64,000 bases of DNA from Myxococcales bacterium. Its GTDB lineage: Bacteria; Myxococcota_A; Bradymonadia; UBA7976; UBA1532. The stretch is from assembly GCA_020633435.1 (NCBI GenBank), contig JACKDP010000007.1, positions 248,001 through 312,000 on the forward strand, given 5' to 3'. Below the pieces are notes generated by a model. That model ran no database searches. It worked only from the letters and a program-made list of their open reading frames with translations, and was not told the origin of the DNA. The first letter of the stretch is position 1, and the number at the start of each line of letters is the position of its first letter. Positions 1-7,898 of this stretch are shown one piece after another. Both the position numbers and the translations under genes were made by a program.

Positions 1-132
1 CTCTCTCCAGCACTCCCATGGCCCGATGCTACGCCACGAGGCCCGCGGCGGTCATCCCTTGCCATCCGCTGTCATGGAGATCGCGCGGCGGGCGGGGCAT
101 GCTGGCGACAGACCAGACCACGGAGCTGCCAG

Positions 133-1518
133 ATGGGTGCACGCACCAACGCGTTCGCGTTGCTGATCGGGATCGACGACTACCGCTGCTACGACGGATC
201 CGCCGGGCTGCCGGCCGGGACGAGCGACCTCAAGGGGGCCGTCGCCGACGCCGAGGGCTGGCGCCGCATCGCGCTCGCCATCGGGCTGCCCCCGGCCAAC
301 ATCCGGGTCATCACGGCCCCGGCGGGCGTCGGCGGGGCCCACCTCGCCGACCTGCGCGCCGGGCTCGACTGGCTGGCGGCCCAGCTCCAGACCAGCGACG
401 TCAACGGCGGCTTCGTCGCCATCTCCGCCCATGGCAGCTACGACGCGAAGCTGGGCTCTCTGCTGTGCCCCGGTGACGTCGAGGCCGCGGGGGACGGGCT
501 CGCCAACGCCCTGCCGGTGGCCGAGATCTTCAGCCGGCTCGACGCCCGGGCGCCCCGGACGCCGGTCACCGTGTTCCTCGACGCCTGCGACGCCAGCGCC
601 GGCGGCGGGCGGGATCGCGGCCGCGCGCTGCGGGGCCGGGCGCCGGTGGCCGACGCCCCCCACACGCCGCGCAAGCGGCCCACCGACCTGCTGCTCGCCG
701 CCTCCCGCCCGGGCGCGGAGAGCTTCGAGATCAACGTCGGCGGCGCGGGGCACGGGGCCTTCTCCTGGGCCGCCCAGGCCCTCATCGACCGCTGGGGCCT
801 GCACACCGCCGCGGACGGCGACGTGCACGTCGACCTGCCCTACGGCGACCTGACCGCGCGCCTCAACGCCCTGCTCACCGCCATGGAGGTGGGCCAGACC
901 TGCCACTTCGACGCCCCCGCGGGCCAGGACGAGCGCCGCGTCTTCGCGGAGCTCAAGGGCCTGGAGGCCGGCCAGGCTGCGGCGCCGGCCGATCTGGGGG
1001 GCCGCGAGATCAGCCCGGGCAGCGATGGCAAGATCCTGGTCTACAAGGTGACGCGGGTGAGCGACGGCTGCCAGAAGGCCACCCTCTACGCCCCGGGCAA
1101 GGACTGCGGCACGGCCTGGGAGAGCGGGAAGTTCTACTGGTCCGGTGTCAGCGAGGGGTGGGACTGGCTGGCGGCCGGCCTCGCGAGCGGCAACAAGTTC
1201 AAGATCGCCTACGACAGCACCGTCGACTCGACCCCCACGAACCCGTACAGCCAGCCGACGAACGTGAAGGTCTACGTGAACTCGAGCACCTGGAACGCCG
1301 GGGCGACCGTCCCCGCGCTGCAGTCCGGGGACCGCATGGGATCGTTCCTCTTCGACGGCAGCACGGGCTACGTCGTCACAGGCACGGGCGTGACCATCGA
1401 GTGGTACCTGCCCAGCCAGCCCAGCTCCGGCTACATCGTCGACGCGAGCAACGCCCTGAAGATCGTGCCCATCGTCGAGCCCACGGCCCCGTCGGGCAGC
1501 TTCTACGGCGACGACTGA
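133..1518 (+). CDS. Caspase-like (peptidase C14 family) protein
   Basis: 461 residues. The N-terminal ~250 residues look like a caspase/metacaspase p20 domain: the opening ALLIGIDDY strand, a His in ISAHGS (H100) and a Cys in FLDACDAS (C152) match the His/Cys dyad of clan CD peptidases. Residues ~280-461 form a separate beta-rich, Ser/Thr/Gly/Tyr-rich C-terminal domain that I do not recognise; it could be a targeting or substrate-binding module. No signal peptide is visible, so a cytoplasmic start is likely. A GGAG lies about 8 nt before the ATG. The gene converges on the kinase-FGE gene and their 3' ends overlap by 16 nt. Bacterial caspase homologues act in regulated proteolysis or cell-death responses; the target here is unknown. 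Confidence 0.8.
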   Translation: MGARTNAFALLIGIDDYRCYDGSAGLPAGTSDLKGAVADAEGWRRIALAIGLPPANIRVITAPAGVGGAHLADLRAGLDWLAAQLQTSDVNGGFVAISAHGSYDAKLGSLLCPGDVEAAGDGLANALPVAEIFSRLDARAPRTPVTVFLDACDASAGGGRDRGRALRGRAPVADAPHTPRKRPTDLLLAASRPGAESFEINVGGAGHGAFSWAAQALIDRWGLHTAADGDVHVDLPYGDLTARLNALLTAMEVGQTCHFDAPAGQDERRVFAELKGLEAGQAAAPADLGGREISPGSDGKILVYKVTRVSDGCQKATLYAPGKDCGTAWESGKFYWSGVSEGWDWLAAGLASGNKFKIAYDSTVDSTPTNPYSQPTNVKVYVNSSTWNAGATVPALQSGDRMGSFLFDGSTGYVVTGTGVTIEWYLPSQPSSGYIVDASNALKIVPIVEPTAPSGSFYGDD

Positions 1519-3944
1519 CCGTTGACCGGCCAGGGGCGCGCGACGCGCAGGCCCAGGGAATTGAAGCGATCACCCGGCCGGGCCCCGAAGCGGCCGGCGG
1601 CGCGGCAGGCCTGGCGGGTGCTGCTCCAGGCGCCCCCCTTCGCGACGCGGAAGCCGGCGCCCGGATCGTCGTCGGGCAGCAGGTGGCCGGCCTCGTCGAC
1701 GGGCCCGGCGCGGCGGTAGGCGTTGCGGCACCACTCCCGCACGTTGCCCGCCGTGTCGCGCACCCCATACGGGCTCTCGTCGGCCGCGAACGCCCCGACG
1801 GGGCTGCGGCTGGCGTTGCCCGGGCGGCTGTCGAACATGCAGGCCCAGCTCGGATCGACGTGATCCCCCCACGGGAAGCAGCGGCCATCCACGCCGCGGG
1901 CGGCCTTCTCCCACTCGCACTCATGGGGCAGCCGCCAGGGCAGGCCGGTGTGGGTGGCCAGCCAGGCGGCGTAGGCGGTGGCGGCGTGCCAGTCGATCCC
2001 CACCACCGGCCAGTCCGCCGGCTCCGCCGCCGGGGCGTGAACGGCGTCGTCGAGCGTCCACCGCGTCGCCTCGCCCGCCGGGCCGAGGCCGTCGGCGGGC
2101 AGCAGGGGCCGCGCGGCGGCCTCGCCGTCGGTGGCCAGCCGATCCCGCAGGAACGCCGCGTACTCCGCGTTGGTCACCGGCCGGCGCTTGACCACGAAGC
2201 CCGCCAGCCAGATGCGGTGGCGGGGCAGGGGATCCGTGGCGGCGGCGTCCCCGCCGAAGAGGAACCACCCTGGCGGCACATAAGCCTCGTCGGGCGCGAG
2301 CGTGGGCGGCAGGGGCACCGGATCGGGGGCGACCCACCGGGCCTGCCGTCCGAGGTGGACGGGGTAGGTGATCGGGGCCCGGTCGGCGGCGGCGAGGGTG
2401 AGCCGGTAGCTGCCCATGGGCAGGACGACGTCGACCAGCGGCGTCGCCCCCAGGGGCCGGGGCGGGCCGGCCGTCATGCGTCGATTCGTCAATGAGTACA
2501 GCGAGATATCTACGCTGACCCCGGGCGGATCCGTCGCCAGCGACAGGACGCCGTCGCCCCGTAGCCACGCCGCGTGCGTCCCGTCGTCGTAGCCAGCCAG
2601 CAGCGCGGCCTCCTCGGCGACGCCGGGCGCGTCGCGGCGGGCCTCCGCCTCGACGAGGCGCGCCCGATGGTGGTCGGCCAGCTCCCGCCGCGCGGCCGCG
2701 AGGCCGGGGGCGATCTCCAGGGCCGACTGGAGCGTCTGGACGAGCTCGATGTCGGCCAGGCGCGCCGCCACCTCGGCCTCCTCGGCCTGGGCCTCCAGGG
2801 CCCAGCCCGCCGCCTTGGCCTCCTCGGGGGCGTAGCCGGGAACGGCCTCCAGCAGGCGCCGCGCCTCGGCGCGCAGGTCGGCGGCCTGGGCGCGCAGTCC
2901 CTCGCCCCGCGGGCGCATCGCCACGGCCCGGGCCACCACCGCCAGGGCCTGCGCTCGCCGCCGCGCCCCGTCGAGCCACGCCCGCACCGCGTCGGCCAGG
3001 GCGCTGGCGTCGGCGAAGCGGTCGCGCTGGGCCGCCGCCATCGCGGTGCGGCAGAGGGCCACGAGCTCCGCGTCCAGGGGGGGCGCGCCCGCGGGCCGCG
3101 CCACCGCGTCGATGGACGGCGGCTGGCCCTGGACGAGCTGCCGCAGCCCGGTGCCCTGGTCGGTGATGGGCGGCCGGCCCAGCAGGATTTCGAAGAGCAC
3201 GGCCCCCAGGGCGTACACATCGCTGGCCGGGCCCAGGGCCGCCAGGTCGCCCCGCGCCTGCTCGGGCGGCATGTACGCCACGGTGCCCAGCACGTCGCCG
3301 ATGCGGGTCAGGCGGTCGTCGTCGGGGGCGAGGCCGGCTGCGCCCACCGGCTGGGCCTCGCCCACCGGGCACGCCAGCCCCCAGTCCATCACGAGCACCT
3401 CGCCGAAGGCGCCGACCATGAGGTTGCTCGGCTTCAGGTCGCGGTGGATGACGCCCTCGGCGTGGGCGTAGGCCATGGCCTCGCAGACGCGCCCGAAGGC
3501 CTCCACCAGGCGGCGCAGCGTCCAGCCCGAGGGGGCCGGCTGCCAGGCCCCGCCGGCGGCCGCGGCGTGCACCTCGGCGATGGCCGCCGCCAGCGTGCGC
3601 CCCCGCACCTCCTTCATCGTGTACCAGAGCATCCCGTCCGGGCGGCGCCCCTGGTCGTGCACGGCGACGATGCCCGGGTGCTGCAGCCCGGCGGTGATGC
3701 GCGCCTCGTTCAGGAAGCGCTGGCGCGCCTGCTCCACGTCCAGCAGGCGGGGATCCAGCAGCTTCATGGCCAGGTGGCGCTCCAGGACGGCGTCCCAGAC
3801 GCGGCGCACCTCGCCCATGCCGCCGTGGCCGATGCGTCCGGCGTCGCGGTAGCGGCCCCCCAGATCGCCAGCGACGGACTTCGCCTGAGGCGCGGGGCTC
3901 GCGCCATCCAGGGTCAACGTCTCGCCGCGGGTCTCATCGGCCAT
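1503..3944 (-). CDS. Ser/Thr protein kinase fused to an FGE-sulfatase (SUMF1-like) domain
   Basis: 813 residues from ATG 3944; an upstream in-frame extension only covers the neighbouring gene antiparallel in frame and was rejected. The kinase domain spans about residues 30-310: glycine loop GHGGMGEV (39-46), Lys61, catalytic loop HRDLKPSN (167-174), metal-binding Asp in DWG (187-189, where DFG is commoner), then GTVAYMPPEQA. A long Ala/Arg-rich helical stretch (about 310-500) follows. The C-terminal ~250 residues carry an FGE-sulfatase fold (PVTNAEYAAFL, WRLPHECEWEKAARG, GNVREWCRN, final GLRVARP). In bacterial kinases of this design that domain usually acts as a sensory or binding module, not a true formylglycine-generating enzyme. 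It sits 32 nt downstream of the Asp-box gene on the same strand. Confidence 0.9.
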   Translation of the reverse strand: MADETRGETLTLDGASPAPQAKSVAGDLGGRYRDAGRIGHGGMGEVRRVWDAVLERHLAMKLLDPRLLDVEQARQRFLNEARITAGLQHPGIVAVHDQGRRPDGMLWYTMKEVRGRTLAAAIAEVHAAAAGGAWQPAPSGWTLRRLVEAFGRVCEAMAYAHAEGVIHRDLKPSNLMVGAFGEVLVMDWGLACPVGEAQPVGAAGLAPDDDRLTRIGDVLGTVAYMPPEQARGDLAALGPASDVYALGAVLFEILLGRPPITDQGTGLRQLVQGQPPSIDAVARPAGAPPLDAELVALCRTAMAAAQRDRFADASALADAVRAWLDGARRRAQALAVVARAVAMRPRGEGLRAQAADLRAEARRLLEAVPGYAPEEAKAAGWALEAQAEEAEVAARLADIELVQTLQSALEIAPGLAAARRELADHHRARLVEAEARRDAPGVAEEAALLAGYDDGTHAAWLRGDGVLSLATDPPGVSVDISLYSLTNRRMTAGPPRPLGATPLVDVVLPMGSYRLTLAAADRAPITYPVHLGRQARWVAPDPVPLPPTLAPDEAYVPPGWFLFGGDAAATDPLPRHRIWLAGFVVKRRPVTNAEYAAFLRDRLATDGEAAARPLLPADGLGPAGEATRWTLDDAVHAPAAEPADWPVVGIDWHAATAYAAWLATHTGLPWRLPHECEWEKAARGVDGRCFPWGDHVDPSWACMFDSRPGNASRSPVGAFAADESPYGVRDTAGNVREWCRNAYRRAGPVDEAGHLLPDDDPGAGFRVAKGGAWSSTRQACRAAGRFGARPGDRFNSLGLRVARPWPVNGQSSP

Positions 3945-3976
3945 GGGCTCACGCGGGGGGCGGCGCGGGGGCGCGC

Positions 3977-5020
3977 TCAGGCACCGAACGTCACCGCGTA
4001 GATGGGCGACAGGTGGGCCGACAGGTGGCGCCAGGTGTCGCCGGCGTCCTCGCTCAGCCAGAGGTTGCCCGTGGTCGATCCGAAGGCCAGGCGGGTGCCG
4101 GTGGCGTCCACGGCGAGGGCATGGCGGTAGGTCAGATCGTAGGCGTGCTGCTGGGGCAGCCCGGCGCGCAGCGTCTCCCACGTCTTTCCCCCGTCGCGGG
4201 TGCGGTTGACCACGACGGCGCCGTCCACGGGGATGCGGTTGCTGTCCTTCTGCCCGGGCACGAACCAGGCCGTGTCGGGGTCGGTCGGGTGGGCGGCGAC
4301 GCCGAAGCCGAAGCCCGACACCGGCGGGTGCAGGCGCGTCCAGGTGCGGCCGCCGTCGTCGCTGCGGAAGATGCCGTTGTGGTGCTGCATCCAGACGCGG
4401 TCGGGGGCGGCTGCGCAGGCCGCGAGGCGGTGGGGATCCTGGGTGTTCTTGTCGCCGGCGCGATCGGGGGGCAGGTAGTCCGCCACGAGGCCGTCGCCGT
4501 ACAGGTCGAACGTCGCGCCCCGGTCGGTGCTGATCCAGACGCCCCCGCACGAGATGCCCAGCGTCAGGGTGTCGGGCTGATCGGCGCGGGTCAGGACGCT
4601 GTGGATGCCGGGGCTGTCGTAGCCGCCGCCGAACCAGCCGAGCCGCTCGGGGCGATCCCAGAGGCCGCGCATGAGCGTCCAGCCGGCGTCATCGAGGTGG
4701 AAGAGGGCGCCGGGGATGGCGCCAGCCCAGACGGTGCCATGGGCGTCGACCGCCAGCGTCCACACCTGATCCATGGACCAGGGGGTCTTGTCTTCCAGAT
4801 CGGCTGGCTTCTCGGGGAAGGCGGGCGCCGGCATCTCGGCCCAGGCCCCCTTCGTCCGGGCGTGCACCTTCACGCCGAAGTGCCCCAGCCGCAGGGCCAC
4901 CAGCAGGCGGTCCGGCAGCGGCAGCACCGCGCTCACGGGGTCGCCCCGGAAGGCCACGTCCGTGATGGCGCCGGCGTCGTCCAGCGTGAAGAGCCCCTTG
5001 CGCGTCCCCACGTACAGCAT
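3977..5020 (-). CDS. Asp-box (BNR) beta-propeller protein, sialidase/YCF48-like fold
   Basis: 347 residues from ATG 5020. GGGAGG sits 6 nt before this ATG, which makes it a better start than the TTG at 5026 that overlaps the previous stop. Several Asp-box motifs (S-x-D-x-G-x-T-W) repeat through the protein: STDRGATF, RSDDGGRTW, RTRDGGKTW, LSEDAGDTW, as in BNR-type propellers. No signal peptide is visible, so it is probably cytoplasmic. Catalytic residues of sialidases cannot be recognised, so a scaffold or binding role is as likely as hydrolysis. The gene is tightly coupled to the small ThiS/MoaD-like gene upstream, which suggests a shared role. Confidence 0.8.
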   Translation of the reverse strand: MLYVGTRKGLFTLDDAGAITDVAFRGDPVSAVLPLPDRLLVALRLGHFGVKVHARTKGAWAEMPAPAFPEKPADLEDKTPWSMDQVWTLAVDAHGTVWAGAIPGALFHLDDAGWTLMRGLWDRPERLGWFGGGYDSPGIHSVLTRADQPDTLTLGISCGGVWISTDRGATFDLYGDGLVADYLPPDRAGDKNTQDPHRLAACAAAPDRVWMQHHNGIFRSDDGGRTWTRLHPPVSGFGFGVAAHPTDPDTAWFVPGQKDSNRIPVDGAVVVNRTRDGGKTWETLRAGLPQQHAYDLTYRHALAVDATGTRLAFGSTTGNLWLSEDAGDTWRHLSAHLSPIYAVTFGA

Positions 5021-5022
5021 GC

Positions 5023-5280
5023 TCAACCTCCCGAGAGGGCCTGCATCACGAAGATCTCGCTCGCCGGCCCCACCGCGGTGGCCAGCGAGGCACGCTCGCC
5101 ATCGGCGAAGATGGCGACATGCTTGCGGATTTCGCCTTGATCATCGAGGACGTAGCCCCGCAGCCCGGGGGTGCGGTCGAAGACGGCGGCCAGCGCTTCG
5201 CCGACGGTCGCGCCCGGCACCTCGGTGGGTGGGGCGTCCACGTGGCGACGCAGGACGTGGGTGAACTCGATGCGCGGCAT
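5023..5280 (-). CDS. ThiS/MoaD-family ubiquitin-like sulfur carrier
   Basis: 85 residues, the usual size for a beta-grasp sulfur carrier. It ends in the C-terminal Gly-Gly (ALSGG) that is adenylated and thiocarboxylated in MoaD and ThiS. Residues such as TVGEALAAVFDRTPGLRGYVLDDQG fit the family's central helix and turn. No molybdopterin or thiamine gene lies nearby; its only partner here is the downstream Asp-box protein, whose start lies at this gene's stop. A dedicated carrier for an unidentified sulfur transfer, or a protein-modifier role, are both possible. The start is the only ATG in reach; its SD is weak (GGGG). Confidence 0.85.
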   Translation of the reverse strand: MPRIEFTHVLRRHVDAPPTEVPGATVGEALAAVFDRTPGLRGYVLDDQGEIRKHVAIFADGERASLATAVGPASEIFVMQALSGG

Positions 5281-5376
5281 GGCCCCACGCTACGCCGGCG
5301 TGCCCGGTGGGTCCAGCCGTCCGTGGCGGCGGGCTTCCCCTTGACCGGCCGGTCTGTCCCGGTGACAGTCGCCTCC

Positions 5377-5937
5377 ATGAGATCGACACCGATGTTCTTC
5401 GTCGTCGGCGCGCTGGCTGCCGGCGGTCTCGCGGCGTGCAACCGGCGGAGCTCCAGCGCCGCGGACGCCACCGTGTCGGACGGGGCCGTCGACTTCTACG
5501 AGGGCTACCCCGAGAGCAACGACGGCTGGTACTCCGAGGGCGAGGGCGGCCCCGAAGGCGGCGGCGGTGGCGGGGGCGCCGGGGGCACCCCGGTCGTCGA
5601 CGCGGGCCAGGCGGACGGGGGGGCGGTGGATGGCGGCGCCGGCGACGGCGGTGTCCCGGGCGCCGCCGATGGCAGCGTCTCTGACGGCACGGTCTCCGAC
5701 GGCACGGTCTCCGACGGCGGCGCAGCCGACGGGGCGCCCGGCGCGCCCGCGGACGCCGGGCCGGCGGACGGGGGCGGCAGCGACGGCGGGCCCGCGATGG
5801 ATGGCGGCTCGGCCGGGGCTCCCCGCGGGCTCGACTGGTCCGAGCTCGCCTGGTGCGCCCCCGAAGGGCGCCCGGCTGGCCTCCGGGCGTACCGGGGCCT
5901 GCAGCACCTCTTCCTGGTCGAGCGCACCCCCGGCTGA
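5377..5937 (+). CDS. Low-complexity lipoprotein
   Basis: 186 residues. MRSTPMFFVVGALAAGGLAAC is a lipoprotein signal peptide with lipobox LAAC (Cys21). After it comes a ~120-residue linker very rich in Asp, Gly, Ala and Ser, including an imperfectly repeated SDGTVSDGTVSDG unit; this kind of linker is common in myxobacterial lipoproteins. The last ~40 residues (starting near PRGLDWSELAWC) are less biased and contain one Cys. No functional domain is recognised. It is transcribed divergently from the ThiS-like gene, with about 96 bp between the starts that must hold both promoters. Confidence 0.7.
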   Translation: MRSTPMFFVVGALAAGGLAACNRRSSSAADATVSDGAVDFYEGYPESNDGWYSEGEGGPEGGGGGGGAGGTPVVDAGQADGGAVDGGAGDGGVPGAADGSVSDGTVSDGTVSDGGAADGAPGAPADAGPADGGGSDGGPAMDGGSAGAPRGLDWSELAWCAPEGRPAGLRAYRGLQHLFLVERTPG

Positions 5938-6039
5938 CCCGATCGAAGATCACGCCGACGCGCCCGAAGGCCTCGCCCTGCCGGCCCGGCGGCCCCTGCG
6001 GTACACCGGTCGAGCCCGATCGGTGGGCAGGAGGCGAGC

Positions 6040-6924
6040 ATGTACGACGTGGTGATTGCAGGCGGCGGCCCGGCGGGCCTCTCAGCGGCGTTGACGCTGG
6101 GGCGGGCCCGGCGGCGGGTCCTGGTGTGCGACGCAGGCCCGCGCCGCAACGCGGCGGCGGAGCACGTCCACGGCTTCCTCACGCGCGATGGCGTCACCCC
6201 CGACGCCCTGCGGGCGCACGGCCGGGCTGACCTGGCCGCGTACCCCGGCGTCGAGGTCCGCGACGTCTCCGTCCTCGGCATCACGGGCGAGCGGGGCGCC
6301 TTCCGGGTGGCGCTGCCCGAGGGCGAGGTCGTGGCCCGGCGGATCCTCCTGTGCACCGGGCTCGTGGACGAGCTGCTGCCCATCGAGGGCTTCGCCGCGC
6401 TCTGGGGCCGGTCCATCTTCCAGTGTCCGTACTGCCATGGCTGGGAGCGGCGGGACCAGCGGTGGGCCTGCCTCGCCCGCGGCCCGGAGGCTCTGCACTT
6501 CGGCCCGCTGCTGCGGTCGTGGACGGCTCACGTGACCATGCTCGCCGCGCCTGGCCTGCCGGGGGACGTCGTGGCGGGCCTGCGGGCGGCCGGGCTCACC
6601 GTCGAGGAGCGGCCGATCGCGCGGCTCGTGGCCGGCCCGGGAGGCCTCGAAGCCATCGCGTTCACGGAGGGCCCCGCGCTCCCATGCGACGTCCTCTTCG
6701 CCCACCCGCCCCAGCGCCCCGTCGCTCTCGTCACCGCCCTGGGCCTCGCGCTCGACGAGGCGGGGCTCGTCCGCGCCGACCCCATGACCCGCGAGACCTC
6801 GGTGCCGGGCGTCTACGCCGCCGGCGACACCTCGACGCGCATGCAGGCCGCCCTGCAGGCCGCCGCCGCCGGCGCCTGGGCGGGCGCGACGATCAACGGC
6901 GACCTCGCCGTCCGGGGCGGTTGA
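6040..6924 (+). CDS. Thioredoxin reductase-like NAD(P)/FAD-dependent oxidoreductase
   Basis: 294 residues, typical length for low-Mr thioredoxin-reductase-like flavoproteins. The FAD-binding GGGPAG is at residues 8-13, the redox-active pair is C129-P-Y-C132 followed by HGWE, and the C-terminal FAD signature GVYAAGD is at 257-263. The NAD(P) site is the ARGPEALHFG variant (about 147-156), as in the CPYCHGWE subgroup of uncharacterised oxidoreductases, not classic TrxB. A clear SD, AGGAGG, lies 6 nt before the ATG. It probably transfers electrons from NAD(P)H to a disulfide substrate. No thioredoxin gene is adjacent, so the partner is unknown. It converges on the AraC gene with a 3-nt gap. Confidence 0.9.
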   Translation: MYDVVIAGGGPAGLSAALTLGRARRRVLVCDAGPRRNAAAEHVHGFLTRDGVTPDALRAHGRADLAAYPGVEVRDVSVLGITGERGAFRVALPEGEVVARRILLCTGLVDELLPIEGFAALWGRSIFQCPYCHGWERRDQRWACLARGPEALHFGPLLRSWTAHVTMLAAPGLPGDVVAGLRAAGLTVEERPIARLVAGPGGLEAIAFTEGPALPCDVLFAHPPQRPVALVTALGLALDEAGLVRADPMTRETSVPGVYAAGDTSTRMQAALQAAAAGAWAGATINGDLAVRGG

Positions 6925-6927
6925 CCC

Positions 6928-7743
6928 TCAGCCCGCCGCCGCCCGCCAGGCCGCGGGCGTCACGCCGTGGTGGCGCCGGAACATGCGGATGAAGTGGGTC
7001 GCGTCGCCGTAGCCCACCCGCTCCGCCACGTCCTCGACCCCCAGCGCCGTCTGCTGCAGCAGTCGCCGCGCCTCCGCGAGCCGGGTCAGCGTGATCCAGG
7101 CCGTCACCGTGCGCCCCGTCGCGCGCCGCAGCGCGGTGGTCAGGTGCGTCGGCGTCCGGCCCACCGCCTCCGCCACCTCCGCCACCGTGCGCGGCCGCAG
7201 CGCGTGGCGCTCGATGTAGCCCAGGCTCGCGCTCACCAGCCCCGGCGCCCCCGACGGCGGCCCCAGGGCCCGCTGCACCTCGCCCAGGACCAGCGTCACC
7301 AGGCTCTCCCGGACGGCCGGTGGCCCCGACGCCTGCGCCAGCTCCTGCAGCAGCGACTCCAGGAAGGCCTGCCGCGCCGCGGGGATGCTCACCACCGCCG
7401 CCCCCCCGTCCCGCACCCGCTCGAACGGATCCACCAGCCCGCTCGCCGCCGCCCGCGCGCTCGGCGCCCAGAGCGCCAGCCCCCAGTACTCGGCCCCCTC
7501 GGCCGCCAGCAGGCGATGCGCGCTCCCGGCCGGCACCAGCAGCACGTCCCCGACGCCCACGCGCCACTCCCCCGCCAGCTCCACCCGCGCCCGCCCGGCC
7601 GTGTACACCCCCAACGCCGCGAACCCATGGCTCACCGGCGGATGCCCAGCCCGGGCCACCTGCCTTGCCCGCACCGCCCGCCCGTCCATGGGCAGGTGAT
7701 GGTCGACGACGATCCCCTGAGAACAGTGACTCCGAGGCGGCAT
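6928..7743 (-). CDS. AraC-family transcriptional regulator
   Basis: 271 residues from ATG 7743; AGGAGGG 4-5 nt upstream decides this start over a longer frame to 7800. The N-terminal ~150 residues look like a cupin effector-binding domain (ARVELAGEWRVGVGDVLLVP). The C-terminal ~90 residues hold the two helix-turn-helix motifs of AraC/XylS regulators: TVAEVAEAVGRTPTHLTTAL and GVEDVAERVGYGDATHFIR, followed by FRRHHGVTPAAWR. The ligand is unknown. It converges on the flavoprotein gene; upstream lies a 155-bp gap with an inverted repeat before the FG-GAP gene, which points the same way. Confidence 0.92.
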   Translation of the reverse strand: MPPRSHCSQGIVVDHHLPMDGRAVRARQVARAGHPPVSHGFAALGVYTAGRARVELAGEWRVGVGDVLLVPAGSAHRLLAAEGAEYWGLALWAPSARAAASGLVDPFERVRDGGAAVVSIPAARQAFLESLLQELAQASGPPAVRESLVTLVLGEVQRALGPPSGAPGLVSASLGYIERHALRPRTVAEVAEAVGRTPTHLTTALRRATGRTVTAWITLTRLAEARRLLQQTALGVEDVAERVGYGDATHFIRMFRRHHGVTPAAWRAAAG

Positions 7744-7822
7744 GCACCCTCCTGGCCGAGCGGCACTGGCGCCCAGCGGCCCATCAACGATCGGCCCCAA
7801 GCGCGCACGTCACGCCGGGGCA

Positions 7823-7857
7823 CCCGCCCCTGGAGCCTACCGGGTCGACTCCTGGGG
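7823..7857. terminator. Inverted repeat, possible terminator or REP-like palindrome
   Basis: An 11-bp inverted repeat with one mismatch (7823-7833 and 7847-7857) encloses CCTACCGGGTCGA. It lies about 40 nt beyond the stop of the FG-GAP lipoprotein gene and about 80 nt before the AraC start, so it could terminate the former. There is no T-run on either strand. The GAGCCTACCGGGT core is shared with the palindromic repeats at 9327-9453, which favours a dispersed repeat family. Confidence 0.45.
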
Positions 7858-7898
7858 CGCCGCACACCCTCACGGACGAGCGGGCCGTGGAGGCGGCC

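Noticed and set aside
187..189. Loss of kinase activity in the kinase-FGE fusion because of DWG in place of DFG (residue numbering)
   Set aside because: The metal-binding Asp is kept and DWG is seen in many bacterial kinases; all other catalytic residues are present.
52..906. Long minus-strand open frame opposite the caspase-like gene
   Set aside because: Shadow frame caused by high GC at third positions; its translation is low-complexity and the plus-strand frame has clear catalytic motifs.
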